Shown here: positions 1-14,675 of the stretch, in pieces
Position numbering within the stretch: position 1 is the first letter of the stretch
How the letters are laid out: the number at the start of each line of letters is the position of its first letter
Assembly: GCA_013398295.1 (NCBI GenBank)
Contig: VZSF01003260.1
Coordinates: 632,580 to 696,579, forward strand
Length of the DNA: 64,000 nt
Direction of reading: 5' to 3'
Origin: Chionis minor
Lineage: Eukaryota; Chordata; Aves; Charadriiformes; Chionididae
Translations under genes and position numbers: made by a program
Notes under the pieces: model-generated
Database searches by the model: none
Seen by the model: only the letters and a program-made list of their open reading frames with translations
Told to the model about the DNA's origin: nothing

Positions 1-3000
1 CTGTGTTTGTCCCAAGTATGTGCAAGGCAGGAGTGTAGTTTAGGTTATTACTTCTAAATGAGAGTTAAAGCGAGGGCCTGATAATTTTTTTCCTGCTAAT
101 TAAAAATGTAATTTTATACTATGAAGAGAATTAAGAGGTTTTCAGTAATAATAGCATTATCATCATCTTGATTAGCGCATGTTACAGAAAATATGATTCC
201 TATTAGCAATGTGTTAATGCTATTTATTAATATTAGCATTGTTGCAGGTTTGTTAGTAATGATAAGTAGACAAAGAACTTCATGCTAGGTTTCATGACAG
301 TGAAACTGAAGTAGCTCTCCCCCTTTCTCCCATAACTCCATGTTAGAACTTTCAAGGTGACTTCATGGGCTGGTTGCCATGGGCCGAATCACTATCACCA
401 CATTCTGCAAGATCCTGGGTTTTTTGCTAACTTGAGTTAGTTGCTGATATTTGGTTTTACCACATGAGGTAGTCTAGATTGATGGGTTCCTAAGAGCAAA
501 AATGCTTTGAGAAAGCATTATATAGTATATGTATTTTACAGCTTCAGTCACTGTACTAGTTATTCTCAATACACGCACTCACGAACACCAAATTAGACTG
601 GAGAAGTTCGGAAAAGGATCTGGAATAGGAATTAAATAAAATAATAAGAATACGTCATCATGTTCATTAACTGCAGTTTCTGTATGGCTTTCTGTTATCC
701 CTTCTGTGTGCTTTGTCCATATGATTGACAATTTACAAATTAGGTTTCAGTTTTCTTGTCTAGCACGCTCAAATAATTGTGGTTACCTCTGCAGCAACAG
801 GATTGTATGGCTGTGCTATAAGCACATAGTGCCTATTGATGATATAGTAACTTATTTTTTAGAAATCACCTAGGCAACCTATTGGCATCATGATTTCTGT
901 TCTTTCTTAAATGAGATTTACTTAGACAGACTTTTGTTAGCTTCTTCTCTCTTTGCCTTAAGGTAGAGTGAGTTAGAATAAAGACTGACTTTGTTTTAGA
1001 TAAGTTTTCGTATTGCAGTTCTTAAGGTGTCCAGTTGTCTTGGACAATGCATCAAGCAGAATAACTCTTGCCTATCATGTACTGTTTGTCTGAGTGGGAG
1101 GTTAATTCCCCTGTCCTGCATCTGTCTTCAGGGAAGTTTTGTCTCAGACTCTCTTATTATTGAATTCTGTTCTAACCTGATCCTAACTACAGATCACTAT
1201 CTCCTTATTTGAATTCTATATTATCTTTTCGAAATCAAGACTTGAGATTCTAACATATGAAGTAAGGATTGCTAATAGAAAAGCAATGAAGAGAGCGAAG
1301 GACAGGGTCAGTGTGTTTCTCAGGCAGCACCACCAAGCTTTTGTATATTGCAATGCAAAAGTTTCTTTCCCGTGTGCAGTGACATTTCGTACAAGGCAAA
1401 GGAATGCATAAAGGAATGATATGGCACAGGACTCTGGTCTTTCCTGTGTGTATCAGAAAATTGTTTAAAGCTATCCCTCCTTTCGATCTCAAAAATAAAG
1501 TTAAATGAAATAGCTGGGACAAAGAAACACTTCCAGAGATTATTTTACAGGCTCACACACTGATGAATAACTAATGTTATTGTGGCACCTTCATTTCAGA
1601 AATGAGACTTCTATAAGGCATCTGGGATCATAATTATCTGACTGTAGTGACACATGCTTATAAATGAGACAAAGTGAGGTGGAATATATGAAGAATATTA
1701 CACTTCACAAGCTCTTATACACTCAAGACTTAATGGTTTATTTAACTGAGCTAATCATGTGGCGTCTGAGTGAATTCCTTGATAAATCCTTATTAAAAGC
1801 TCTATTTGACCTTTTCATATTGGATACTCCTAATAAAAGTATTTGTTAGCAGGCTGCAGGGATTCTACAATGAGGCTAGAACACCTGACGTGACTCCAAA
1901 TCATTGTTAGGTTCTGAGAGATAAACGTATTTGAAGTCTTATTAGGCAAATTGTTTTCTTTTTGCTTAGATCTAGGATTAAAATAGTGCCAGACTTCAAA
2001 TGAATAGAATCAATTTAGCAAAAGTTTTTGCTTTCATTAAGTTTTTAGACAAACTTCTAAGCAGAGCTTCCTTATTCTACTCACACTTACAGTGTCTTTA
2101 CAGTGTATCTTTGCATTTACAGTATTTTTAGATAGTTATTTCTATGCTTTTTTTTTTAAACTCTATAATAAGGGAAGATATAAGTTGTACCCAGCTGCTC
2201 AAGTCCAAATGCTGTAATTTCTGCTCACTTCCTTCCACTGCTGTTACAAGAAGTAAAATTTTTATCTGCTGTTATTTCATTTTGTCAGGGAGAAATCTGC
2301 TATAAAGGAGCTGTGAGGCAAGCTGCTCACTGAACATTTGAGCTGATACGGTAGTTTGCAGACACTCTAATTTAAGCAGATCCTAGAAGAATCTAGCAAC
2401 TCTTCTGGCAACAGACTAAAGAGACTGGATACCATTCATGAGCACAGCTTTGCTTCTGATAAACTATGGTCCACTTTGGATGAGGCTTTTAACTCAGAGA
2501 TTTTCCACTCTGATCTAATTGGTTTTATAGCTTAGTAAAACAGCTTCACGTTACCCAAATCCCTAAGTTTGAAAGTGTTTGACCTTGAGGTATTGGGGTG
2601 CTCTGAATAAAAATATTCTGTGTCAGAAGTTAGAGCCACTACAACTGGGGAAGAGCAGAGGTCATCACATCAGCTTCTAATTCTCTGTAACCCATTAAAA
2701 AGTAAGTTGAGAAAGGAGAAAATATTTTTTATCTAAATTAATGGCTAGTCAAGTCAATTTAGAAGATAATCTATTGGAGTAATATTCAGACACTTCCTTT
2801 TGTCATTAGAGCTTTGATTATTTTCCCACTCGTTTCATCTATTATTAGCCATGATGAATCATGAAGTAGAAGCTGATGAATAAGGTATCTGGGAGTCACA
2901 GACAAGAATAACTTTGTAAGAATCCATGAGACTGTCGAGTACTCAGCATGACATACTCTTTCAAAACCTTTCAAAAACTGTATTGCTGATACAAGATTTT

Positions 3001-3399
3001 TTTACATGTCTTACTCTACTCAAACCTTTAACATTTTCGCAGGTTTATCAGTGCATAAGAAGGATGCTGTTTAGTTATATACCTCTCTTCTCTCTCAACT
3101 AACTTCAAGTGCTGGGTCCAGAGTGAAGGTGGGAATGCCACTGATTTCTGTGAACCCAGAGATTTTGCATTGTATATGTAAAGCCAGAAACTCCCTGGAC
3201 TAGCCTTATGGTGTCCATGATAACCTTACACCTCCTGGAATGCATTTGTAACAACTTTAGCAGTGTTTAGCATTTTCCATTTCCTATCATGAGTACTAGT
3301 AAGTAAGTCAGAGCAATGCAAACGATGTGCATACAGCAAGATATGAAACCCAGATTATATTATTTTAGGAATGTTACAACAAAGCCTTCTGTATTAGTG

Positions 3400-3443
3400 G
3401 TGTTTGTTTTTTGGTTTTTTTTGTTGTTGGTTTTTTTTTTTTT
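3400..3443 (-). repeat. A-rich to A/C-rich low-complexity tract
   Basis: The + strand is almost entirely T with G interruptions. Read on the - strand it begins as an uninterrupted A run and becomes CCAA/CAA interrupted. It is one member of a recurring polar class in this window. Confidence 0.85.
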
Positions 3444-5105
3444 AAAATACACTGAGTTAGAAAAAACTAGAATGAAAGCCAAAAATAGGGGTAATGTATT
3501 TCCTTGTCAGGCAGTCAATCTGAAATTTTCCTTATGTACTGATAAATGATCAGATTTGTTACCTTTTTTATTCTAGACAAAGTTTCTATATGAAACTCGC
3601 TACAATCTTTAAATTTACTGCATTGAAGACTGCTTTGTGCTATTTACAGTATTTGTTGTTATACGGTCTAAGGATTATTGGCAGTAGCATTTTCAAATTA
3701 TAAAGGCAAACTAGTAGAGGTAAAGCGACATATCACATTACTAGGAGTAAGATAAGGTATTGTCATAAAAATTGTTTCTTTACAGTTCACATAAAAGTAG
3801 TATTTTGTTCATTTGATATCCAAATCTGGTATTCAATGTTAAAATTAATGCAATTAATAATAATTAATTATGCAAAAATAATGCAATTAATAGAAATATG
3901 CAAAAATTTATAGTAAAGATGTAACTATTTCTAGGGTAATAACAAGACTAAAATTCACAGGACTAACTGGTTTTGACCACAAATTTTAAGTAGGTTGCCT
4001 TTTCCTATAAGAAGTTATTCTAAAATAGTGTATGAGAGAAAGTTTCCAGGTGAGTTTAGGCTGATAAGTACATAGATGAATTTGGCTGTTATTGACGTCG
4101 TAAATGCCCTGTTACAGAGAATCCCGCTGATAGATTTGGCAAGATGCAAAAGTTTAAAAGCAGCAACAATAAAAGTGAGTCAGAGTAAGAGGTATTTTAT
4201 GTATGTACATCTGTGTGTGTATTGTAATACACATGTATACAAAGACTCTCAATATATAAAAAAAGAATATAATGACACCTAATCATGGTATTCAAAGAAT
4301 TTTTCCTCCTTTTGCTTTTTTTTCTGATTTGCCCTTTAAGGTCATTTTCAATCATCTTTGGTACATAAGGGTCAGACATTTGACAGTCCTGGGTTTCTGA
4401 ATTATATGGAAAAAATTTTAGGGTGCTTGCCACTGCATAAAACTGAAATGTTAATGGCTTCACTAAGTCAAATTAAATTTTAATGCCCATAGTTTAATTT
4501 TTCTTTTAGCCTGTTCACATCCTCTAAGCAGCATTAAATGTGATTCAGTTGTCTTCTAATATCACAGCTGACCTGAATAGCCTTTTCAATTAGCCTTTTA
4601 GATGAAGCAGATCTGATACATTTTAAATAAATAAAGATCTCTCTTTATTGGTTAAATGCTGATATTCACAGCTCATTTAATCCATTTATTGAGATGCAAT
4701 GTCAAAAGAACAACAGTTGCTTTGTGCAATGTTGGTGAATAATGTGTAGAGATATGAGACCAAAAAAAATCACAGCGTCTTTGTTTTGTAAGTGAATGGA
4801 ATTTAAGAAAGAGGAACTCAAAAAGCTCTATTTAAGATTTTAAGAAAGATGCATGACTGAGAAAAGAAGAAAATTATTTTCCAAGAAGTTACACCTTGGA
4901 AAAATTTTAGGAAATAGTGAGGAAAAATAGTGACTAAAAAAATGCAGAGTTCTCTCATAAATTTATTCTGACATCTTGCAAACAATCTAATCTGTAAACA
5001 GTAGATGGATGTCCCATGTTTTTTAAATCTGTTCATTCTATATTAATGTAACAAACTTTTATTTAATCTTTTAATGGATTATTTTGTGTTTACAGCGTAA
5101 TATGC

Positions 5106-5130
5106 CTATTACTTTTACAAAAAGTAATAG
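5106..5130. repeat. Perfect short inverted repeat (hairpin)
   Basis: Arm CTATTACTTTT at 5106-5116 and its exact reverse complement at 5120-5130 flank a 3-nt spacer. That gives an 11-bp AT-rich stem. No flanking T run or gene context suggests a function. Confidence 0.8.
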
Positions 5131-7611
5131 AAACTATTAGAAATGTACCATAGTTCATTCAAAAGCATCTTTGATGTTTCCACAATTCTGTTTGATGTTT
5201 GTTCTTATTTTTGGATGACAGTTTCTCAAAACCTTCACTATATAACGGAGACGGCCTACTGTGATAAAACCTTCACGGGGTATGGGGGCAGGCGCAGGGA
5301 AAGAGGCTTCTGGGTTTACTGCTCAGCATGGGATATAACAAAACCAATCTGGGACGTCTGTTATGTAGAAGAGCTGCGTTGAGGATGATTTGGACAGTAG
5401 ATGTACCTTTTCCAGGGGCTTTGGTTATCACAGCGCGAGAGAACAATATTGTCATTAGCTAGAGAAAATTTCAGCACCGACTTCAGTTTTGCTGTTTTAG
5501 TTGCTTGTATGAGCGTCAGTTTATAAACCTGCCCACAAGTAACTTGCTTTCTCCTGATGTAAAGTCCTAGCTCTGAAACAAATACCAGTCTATCATGACA
5601 GCTGGCTTATTAGACTCACCTAAGTGGAAAGCAGTGGTGACAGCTGTCGGTAGGAATAACAGTACTCCCAGTTCCAAACTCCAGCGGCTTGTGCAGTAGC
5701 ACTCTTTAAGAAAACATACGATTAGAATTCCAAAATGTTTAAACAGATTTTGCGTTATTTACACAATTTTCATTACAAGTTTGCCAAAGTGAGTGTTTTG
5801 AAAAGTTATAAAAGGGGATTATAATGCAACTATTTGTAGTCCCAATATATCAGTGAAATATACTTACCATTCCCATTTTAAAAAGATTAGCAATAAAAAT
5901 TGTTGTGATTTTTATTATGTTAGGTTAACTGAAAATTATTCATTCAGCAATTTAAAACAACGTATGCAGTACTGGTTACTATTAGCATTATGAAAATTAA
6001 ACATATAAATTGCTGTGTTCTGGTATGACTTGTATTGAAAACACTTTTTTCTTGGAAGGGGAAGTGCTCTGCCTTTCCGTGAACGTGATTCTCACAGATA
6101 CATGATTCTTCCAATATACAAATGCGTCATTTTCCAGTGAGCATAAACCACATGTTAAATAAGCTTACAGAAGGTCTTTTGCACAGGACACAGGCATTGG
6201 TCCTGACCCAGTTTGAATAGGATACCATTTAATCAAAAAAAATCACATCAAGTCCAATGGCCCCAGGCATTAGTATAACATACAGTCTGGGGCTGGGGGC
6301 AGGTTGCATGTACTAAAATTGATTTATTGCTGTTATTTTATAAGCTGGAAAATCTGCTTCCTACACTAAGGGTGAACTATTGCTCTTTGAATGTTTTGGT
6401 AATTTGGGAGTAGATTAGTATGATGTGTCATGGGGGAATAAAAGCTGTTCTGATTAAAAGCAAGCTGTACAAATAATTGGTACCTAACATTAACGTGTAC
6501 AGAAATGTATTCACAGACTGAATAAGATTCATTTTCAAAATCTGTTGAGAGAATGACAAGTAATTCTTTACAAGAAAATCTCAGGCAAGATCAATGATTA
6601 TAACCTTAGAACTATTCTGTAGCAGAATTGTGTTATATGTGCTGCAGTTAATTTGAAGTGCATGAAATAGGGCTCATGCAGTTTGCAGTCTCATTCTTTT
6701 TCATGCTACTGATATTAGATACATTATAATACAAATATGATAAACAGAGAATATTAATATCTAGTTTTCAGTAAGTTTTGAATTTTATTACATGCTTCAC
6801 TATGTGTAAGAAAGTCTCAATTCAGAGAAGATTTGATTAAACCTTTTTGAAATTTTATTTTAGTGGAGTTTCACTAATGTTTGGTTTGTGTTTTTATTAA
6901 ATACCAGGGGACAGGAGAATTTGTATATTCCTGGGTATAGAGCCGTTCTATAACACTGTTGATATGTTTTGTCTTGCAATATTCACATTGTAAGCATACA
7001 GAAACTAAGATAGTGAATGAAGTAGGTCATACACTTATATTTATGGTTAGTTGGAAAATATGTGCCAAAATGTTTATAAGCATTGTTTATTTTCTGTGAA
7101 AATTTTCAGTTCTTCATTAAAGAAGTGGACATAAATGTCATTCCGTTGCCTGGTAAGAGGCTATAATTCAAGTGACTATTATTTCTTTAGTAAAATGAGT
7201 TTTTTAGTCAGAATTTCTCTTTCATGATGAGCCTCAGCTATAGAAGTTTCATACTGTATTGTGTCATTTCACCTAAAGAAAGGGGTGTGTGCATCATGGA
7301 AGCAGTAGTCAGAGGCACAGAAACCTCTGTGAAGCGTTACAATGCATTTTCAAGATCAATGAAATATTTTGATTCAGGTTTTGGCCAAGAAATTGAAATG
7401 ACAACTTGGATTAAAACATTTCTTTCTCATTTATATTTAATTATCTACACAAATCCTTCTGCTTTCTCTCATTTTCCTGACCAGCTCTGCTAAATCCTCA
7501 TTGTAAATAATAGAGTGATTATAGAGAGAGAATAAACTATCAACTGTAATTAGCACTCACAATTTGTAGCAAAATCAAGCACCGGCAAATATTTTTTCCA
7601 GTCATTAGTGA

Positions 7612-7671
7612 TTTTTTTTTTTAATGTGTTTTTTGGGTGTTTTTTTGTTTGTTTTTTGGGGGAGAGTGGGG
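7612..7671 (-). repeat. T/G low-complexity tract
   Basis: A run of T is followed by TTTG/TTTTTTG repeats and ends in a G-rich stretch. No unit repeats cleanly. Its composition resembles the other polar A/C tracts, but the polarity is mixed. Confidence 0.8.
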
Positions 7672-8380
7672 TGGATCTTTTACATGGATATTCCAGGGGA
7701 GTATCATATTTTCAAGTACTGCTCTGCAAAGTCACAATAATCAGGGTGTCTCTTGTAAACATTTGGCATGAAGACAGCTAATATCACGCATTGATTTCTG
7801 AAATGCTCAGTCAGTGAATTTAAATGGTCTGATTTTAATACTAAGGCCAGGAAGTATGATGAAGTAGGATATTTAAAATATACTACTTGAAAAGTATTTG
7901 CTGTAAATGGGTGAGCACTAAAGATTTTACAGGCTGTCTCACAAATAAATAGCTATAGAGTAAAATATATTCATGATAGTACATAAAACCGGTACGTAAA
8001 AATCTTCTAAAAGTTCTAGAGCATTAGGTACAAGGAGGACTATTAAGATAGTGGAATATATTCAGGGAAAGATGAAGTAGCAAGATAGAAAAAGAGACAG
8101 GAGATTTCAGATAAGGTGGGAAGATAAAAGAAAAACATAAAGAACATGAGGTTGAATCAAAGACATACATGGCCTTGATGAGATAGGGAGGTACAGTTCG
8201 TTAGCTAGTTCTGTTTCTTAGATTTTATCTGTAAAATAGTTTCATTGGGGTTCACCTGCTAATAAGAGGATGCCTTAGCAAATCCAAGCAACTCAGGGTG
8301 GGAGTAGAATGAAGAGAGACAGGTAATAACCCTGTCTTTGTAACACTGAGAAACCTGCAGGAGAAAGCGGTACTCTTGTC

Positions 8381-8437
8381 TAAAGGCAAATCTATTCAAA
8401 ACTCTGCATAAAGGCAAATTACTACAAAACTCTGTCA
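8381..8437 (+). repeat. Diverged 28-nt tandem duplication
   Basis: The segment beginning TAAAGGCAAAT and ending ACTCTG occurs at 8381 and again from 8409. The period is 28 nt, with a few differences in the middle. It is a local tandem duplication in non-coding DNA. Confidence 0.8.
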
Positions 8438-9759
8438 GCAGTCCTCAACTAAGTTCCCAGCAGTAAAGTTAGCTGTAAGGTAGCAGTAATGGGCCAAGGA
8501 TAGAGCCTGATTATGATGAAGAGATTTAATTAATGTGTTAAGAAAGAACAGTGCTAATGATGCTTAGCCAACTTTCCATCAGACGTACGTAGGTGCACCA
8601 GAAAACATGTGTCTATTTCTTATTTTGGTTCAGACAATTGTACTTAAGCATATCTTTACCTATGAACTTCAGTGCCTGTCCCTAAGCAATTCAGGACAGA
8701 TTTAGAAATAATTCCTTACATTTTGTCTTGTTTGCAGTCCTCCTTGAATGTGTCTTGCTTCCTCTGAGAGCTTTCTGATCAAATGTTTTCAAGTTTCTTT
8801 CTTTCTATTCATATAGCAAGATAAATTTGTTAGTATGTTTTACTCAAAAGTGTTTCAAAGCATCTATGCCAGAGATGAAGTTGTCCTAAAGATTTTGCTC
8901 CCTATTAGTGAGCAGTTACAATGACGAACAATATTATTCTGTGGTTCACTGTTTGCAAAAGAGATTTTGCAGGCTTGGATGCCTGACAGTTCAGGGTTTG
9001 CAGGATCAAATGCCTGTTGCTTAGAGCCAAGAGATTAAAAACCTGTTCTAATTGTAACATGTAATAAACTGCATCACTTTTACCACAATTTTATTCCTAG
9101 AAAGCGGGCTTGAAAACAGGATATTTATAGCAGTTTACTCATTGCTGATTTACTCTTTAGTAGAAGTCAAAGTTTATTATAGGCTAGCTAGTTGCTGTAA
9201 AGATGGTTGACAGCACAAGCAAAGAATGACATTTTCCTGGCAGATAATCCTAAGAAAAGCTGCAAGCATCGGTGACCTTGTATTATGCTTAGAGCAACCA
9301 GAGGGTACATTTTGCAGATCCCTGTGAGCAAAAATAGCCGTAACATTTTAATTAAGTGTGACATGATCATGCCAGTGGTGTGGGGACATGATAATGAGGA
9401 GGTAACTGCTGGCTAAATGTTTTTTTTGTTAGGATGCAAGTCAGACAAGACCTTTAGTACATGTTAGATAACAAGGAAAAGATTAAAGAGGTTGAAAATA
9501 AGTCATGTAGGAAATGCCTGAATTACAAGATATAGCCAGAAATAGTGCTTTTAGTTGCTTTCAGTTTGGGAATGGTGGAATTTATTATGGATTCTTGCTA
9601 TGCTGTGGGAGAATTGGATGGAAATGTTTCAGGCAATCTTTTTGAAGAATGGAAAATCAGCATTCAATGGAGAGCAGCAAAACCTGATAAAATAAACTCA
9701 GTTATAATCATCAGCTATGATAGCTGCTCTGTGATACTACTGGGGACTATCTTGGAGAA

Positions 9760-9786
9760 CAAAAAAAACCCCCAAACCAACAAACA
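9760..9786 (+). repeat. A-run followed by C/A-rich segment
   Basis: Eight A are followed by CCCCC, then AAACCAACAAAC. It belongs to the recurring A-to-C tract class. Confidence 0.8.
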
Positions 9787-12700
9787 GTTCATTCCCTCTT
9801 CTCACATGCAAGCTTATAAGCTCATATTAGTTCATAAAGTAATAACCTTACACACTGTAATGTTAATAATCAAAGACAGAAAATTTGCATTTTATCTTGG
9901 CATACCTTATACATAGCCACAGTTCTAGCGGGCAAACACTGCAAACATCACTGGTTATTTGATCTTGTTGCAGAGGTTACTGTGTCCAGTTGCACCTAGT
10001 TTGTCTGCGGTAGTAATAGTATCCTCATTGAACACTTACTGAAATGTCTTGATGTTGATGTTATAGGATGTGTTTGTATCACTGCCATAAATAGTACTAC
10101 ATCCGGACTTAGTAAATGTAGATCATATCTCCACCCTTCAAATACCATAAATGAAATGCCAACAAGCTATTGGAACATTCTATCCAAAAGGTCAGTGGGA
10201 GCCTTGACATTGATTTCAGCTGAATCATGACAAAATAGAAGGATATGTTCGTCTGATTGTTTGAGAATTTGAACTGGCAATAAATGGTGACTCAGGAAAT
10301 GCATCTTCACATTTCACCTAAAGAAATAAAAATATGTAGCTACAGTGAAGACATCCTTAAAATGCCCCATTACTTGAGGTCACACAACAATGCAGGTTGA
10401 AAAAGCCAAGATTATATTCAGAATGCAGTTAGAACAGCAGTTTACAGAAATATGTTATGACTAGTTCTTTGAGAGACTCTCTGAAAACATGTGGCTAGAG
10501 CTTTACCTTTTTCTGGTTCAGAAAAAAGGGCACAGAAAGAACACTGAAAAGTTGCATTCTCAGAGTATCTCTTTGACGTGGTTTGGGAATTAAGGAAGTT
10601 GGTTAATAATAATCAGAGAAGTTTTCCATTTAGGATTAAATCAACTAAGCCAACTTAATGAACTCCTTAAACTGATGGAGGATCATGTCTTGAAACAGAG
10701 CAAGGGAATTTTGTAAAGGAGAGTAACAAGATTTCACTGTGGAGAGATTCACTTAAGGTAGAAGGTAGATTTAATGACAGGCTCGGCTACACTTTAAAAG
10801 GCTTTTTCTGGTACGCTTACACTTATAAAATATATTGGCAGCCTTTCTCAGTGGAGATGCAGTGTTCCTTTGCCAGTATAAACTAAATGATTTTCTCAAA
10901 TGGAATAACCTATATTGGCCGAAAGGGTGTAAGTGTTTCATCTCCAGGGAACTGCTGGATAACTGTGGTTTCACACAACACAGCTACCTTGGCAAAACAC
11001 TGATGTAGACCAAGTAGACAAGTTTTGAATTTCAAATTATGTTTGATTGCAAAACAGGTGTAGTTGGCATAAAACATGTTCATTTTAATAGTAAATACTA
11101 TTTTCCCTGTAAAAGTCTAGTTTTCTAAATGTACCCCATAGGTTAAAAGTAAGCTCTTCTTCCCTCAGACAAAATTAGTAGATGAGAATCCAAATCAGGT
11201 CTCAAAAGAAAGCAATCTTTTTTTCTCTAGATTATACTTCCGTAAAATTCTCAACTACCTTACCTGCAGTAGGGCTATCCAAGTGTAGTTATGGAAAACC
11301 TGTATGTCAGCCCAATCCTGGAAAGACTTAACAGTTCACTCTAAAATTCAAGTGAGTGAGCAATGTCATTAAAACTACACAGATTGTACATATACTCGAA
11401 GTTTAAACTGTACATAATTTTTTCAGAAGTACTTTACTAAAAGCTTAGTGTCTTGATAAGAAGGCGAGACTCAAACTCACTCTCCTGCAGTGGTGTGCTA
11501 GCAACCACACAACTGTTTAATTTGAAATTAGCAGATATTATATTCCATTAGCTGGGACAGGTTAATAAAATATCATAAAGTAATCAACTAAAGTAGATAA
11601 TGCTAAAGTAGAATTATACATGCTGCCACAAAATGCCAGAAAGTTCAACTTCATAAATCAGCTTCTCATGTCTTTGTGACTAACCCAAATGCATGAACAA
11701 TTACTTGCACTCCTCAGCCATCGCACCGCCAGCTTGAACAGAATTCTTAATCCTATTTTATGCTAGAAGTTGTGGGGAGGGGATGTGTATTTTTTTAATT
11801 TTTTATTTTTTAGTGGATGCAACCAATGTATTTCTCAGTTCAAGGAATTTTAATAGGAAAACTGTCATGTTTATGTAACTTCCAGTACAGCTGAGCAGGA
11901 AGCAAACAGAAACCTTTATTTTTATGATGGGTTGATTCTACAGATTGTCCCATCACTGCCAAGTAAGTGAAACCCAGGCTGAACATGTAATATCATTCAG
12001 ACATTCTGAAAATGCATGTTTCCTTCCTTGCATGAAGATTAATATTGTCTTTTAAATTGTTTAAAGTGAATGTTTTGATTTTTGGAAACACCAAAGTAGA
12101 CATGCATGAAAAAGAACATTTTGATGGAAGTTTCTCTGATAAAGGGATATGACAAAGGAATAATCCATTTGAAACTCTCAAGAGAATTAGCTAGAGAGAA
12201 TTAAAATGGGCTGGGATTGAATGCACGTTTTCACTCTACCACACGAAAGCTTCAATATAGCAAAAATTGTTGCTATAAAGCTGTTTGTTAATTTTGTTAC
12301 AGTGTTAGTGTGGAAAAATACTTTTTTTTCTTTCTTTCAAAATAAAATATCATATCCTAAATATTAGCTTATATACACTAATGAGATTCTGAGTAAGTAG
12401 AATAGAAATATAATTCTGAACCAAAGAATTCCCTCTTGGACAATAAAAATCTAAATTAGTAAATGGAAGCTGCCTCAGTTGCAAAATCATTTTTTCTAGT
12501 TAAAAAAAATGTTAGTGTGATGAATAGCTTCATAAAAGCATTTTTTAAATATACAGCTTTCAGAATTAATAATGCAGACTGTTGTCTGCTTATTTCAGTG
12601 AATAATTTGAATGCAGCTGACCTTTCTGTTTTCCCTGCTGCATTATTAATGATGTTGAAGAGATCACTAGGTTATTGTTCTAGCAATATATAACTCGCTT

Positions 12701-13183
12701 AGTTGAGATTTTGGTTTGCAACTAATGCTGTTTGAAATCTGGCACCTGAGAACAAAACAAATGGAAACAAACAACTGGAAATCTGTCTTACAAATCCAGA
12801 ATGTCAATGCATTTCAACCATTCAATTCCACCTTTAGGCATTTGGAGTACGATGTATAATCTACTGCCAGCTCAATTACCCCATCTAAATACCTAATGGT
12901 GGCAAACTTCCTTGTCTGGCAGAACAGTAGCAGAAGGTGGACACAACACCTGAATTTGTCTTGAATCAGAACGGTATCTATGTATAATGATTAATCCAGA
13001 TCCAGAAGGATCCAGCACTCTCCCACTTTGTGGTAGGCTGTCCTGAAAAGCACTGGTCACCAGCTACCTCCAAAGAAGTCAGACAGAAGCCTTTAAAACC
13101 TTAACCTTCCTCTTTCATCTTCTTATATTGATTTCTTGTTGGACAGAGGGAGAGGTCTCTGTCTTTTTTCCTCTGTGTTGTAT

Positions 13184-13226
13184 GGTTTGGGTTTGTGGGG
13201 TTTTTGTGGTTGTTTTTTTTTCCTCC
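13184..13226 (-). repeat. T/G low-complexity tract
   Basis: GGTTTGGG, GTTTGTGGGG, TTTTTGTGG and a nine-T run follow each other. On the - strand it reads from an A run into C-interrupted A-rich sequence. Confidence 0.75.
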
Positions 13227-14596
13227 CCAAAGTTCATTGTACTTTCTGAGAATTTACTGAAATATCTGGCATTTTTGAGTGCACTGATCTCTTTGTTGTA
13301 TTCTTCATAAGAGATGTAGTTGAATTTCCGTGACTCTCAGTTTGCATAAATCTGAAGTCTTGTTAAGCCTTTGAATTAGGCCAAAAGAGATGAGGTATTT
13401 CAAGATGTCTGAGCAGGTCTAGTCTGAGACGCCTGCTCTTATAAATAATAAAACTGTACCTTATCTCCAGTCAAGCCTGATTCTTCAGTACTTACTATAT
13501 ATTGGAAAGTGTTCTTTTTTTCCCCTGCAGATTTCAGAATAATGAAAATTTTACAAATTTTTGGTAATGAAAGACACCGTATCACTGTCATACAGACTGC
13601 TGCTTAAGAGTGAGAAAGTTTGTTCTATGTTTTCATAGCATATGCTGACAGTAGAGTTTACACATACAAAACTAAATAGGTGTTTTAAGACTAAAGTATC
13701 ATCTGCATATTCAGTATATGAGATCCCAAATACACATCAATACTCATGGGAGTATATTTCTTTTTCAAACACTATTGAAGAGGTTTTGCTTCACCATTGA
13801 TGGGCACTCAGCAAAATTTATGTATGCAGGAAGTTTCTATGATGTCATTTGAATTGCTGGATTGGAATGGAGCGTAATTTAAAGGATTTGCCAAGACAGC
13901 AAAAGCGAAACTTCAGCAATGTGTTTCATGACTTTAAATAAAACTGTGACAGATTGGTATGGTACATTTCATAAGCTTTAAGAGCTTGAAATTATATGGA
14001 CAGCTTCCAGGTACAGTTGCATTATTTACATGAAATTGAGACAGCACTCTCAGTGATTCAAAGCTTAAACATAGTTTTGTTTTGGTTGGTGGAATAGTGA
14101 ATTTACTTCAAATATAGAATTCAGAGAGCCTAGAGCTGTTAGTAGCAAAAAGTTGTCTTGTGTGCAAGCCAAAAAGAAATTAGTATTCAACATCAGGGTA
14201 TAATTTATGACAGCCACATTCAGGCATTTATGTCATGGAAAGCTGGAAGAAAATAATGCCATCTAGACAGTGCAACTATTATAATACATAGAGATAACCG
14301 TACTTTATAATTAAGAAGTAGGTTACTAAATTCTTACATGGCCATTGTCCCATTTTTCTGTCTCAGTAGAAAACAGGCTGGTAAAGGACTAGTTTTATAA
14401 ACAATTTTAATAGTGTGTAATAAATGTAGTTGAAACTTAGTTTTGTAACTGTTTTTCACAAAATTTATTTGTTCTTTAACAACTGTGAAGTTGAGTTAAG
14501 AGCAAAGGGAATTAATTTCATGAGAGTGATAGCTGGTCCTCCTCGAGATAACGCATATGAAATTAGATCAATCAGATTGTCTGTAATGCTTTTGTT

Positions 14597-14675
14597 TCAT
14601 AGAATGTTTAGAGTTAGAAGGGACCTTAAAGATCATGTATTTCCAACTGCCCTGTCATGGTCAGGGACACCATGG
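14597..14675 (-). mobile_element. CR1 LINE fragment, 3' end
   Basis: The + strand reads TTTCATAGAATG, then a segment containing GAAGGGACCTTAAAGATCAT, then TCCAAC, and then a stretch close to CATGGTCAGGGACACCATGG. This is the reverse complement of the conserved 3' untranslated end of avian CR1 retrotransposons, whose last bases read like CATTCTATGA on the sense strand. The copy is therefore on the - strand, 5' truncated to roughly 80 bp and diverged. CR1 copies normally lack target-site duplications and none is claimed here. Confidence 0.88.

Larger units (their letters stand above)
1..14596. other. Presumed DNTT intron 7 (5' part), no gene seen
   Basis: This is AT-rich sequence with stop codons frequent in all six frames. 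I looked for the TdT exons that should precede the one at 27220, including those coding the helix-hairpin-helix region and the GGFRR motif, and found none. The stretch is therefore most simply the start of a long intron, or of several introns whose small exons I missed. It contains T-rich tracts near 3400 and 7612, an A/C tract at 9760, a 28-nt tandem duplication at 8381, a perfect 11-bp inverted repeat at 5106 and a slightly GC-richer block near 5265-5455. No promoter, RNA gene or intact transposon was recognised. Confidence 0.6.

Noticed and set aside
9545..9916. 123-codon + strand frame
   Set aside because: It includes a low-complexity A/C tract in the middle and shows no conserved motif.
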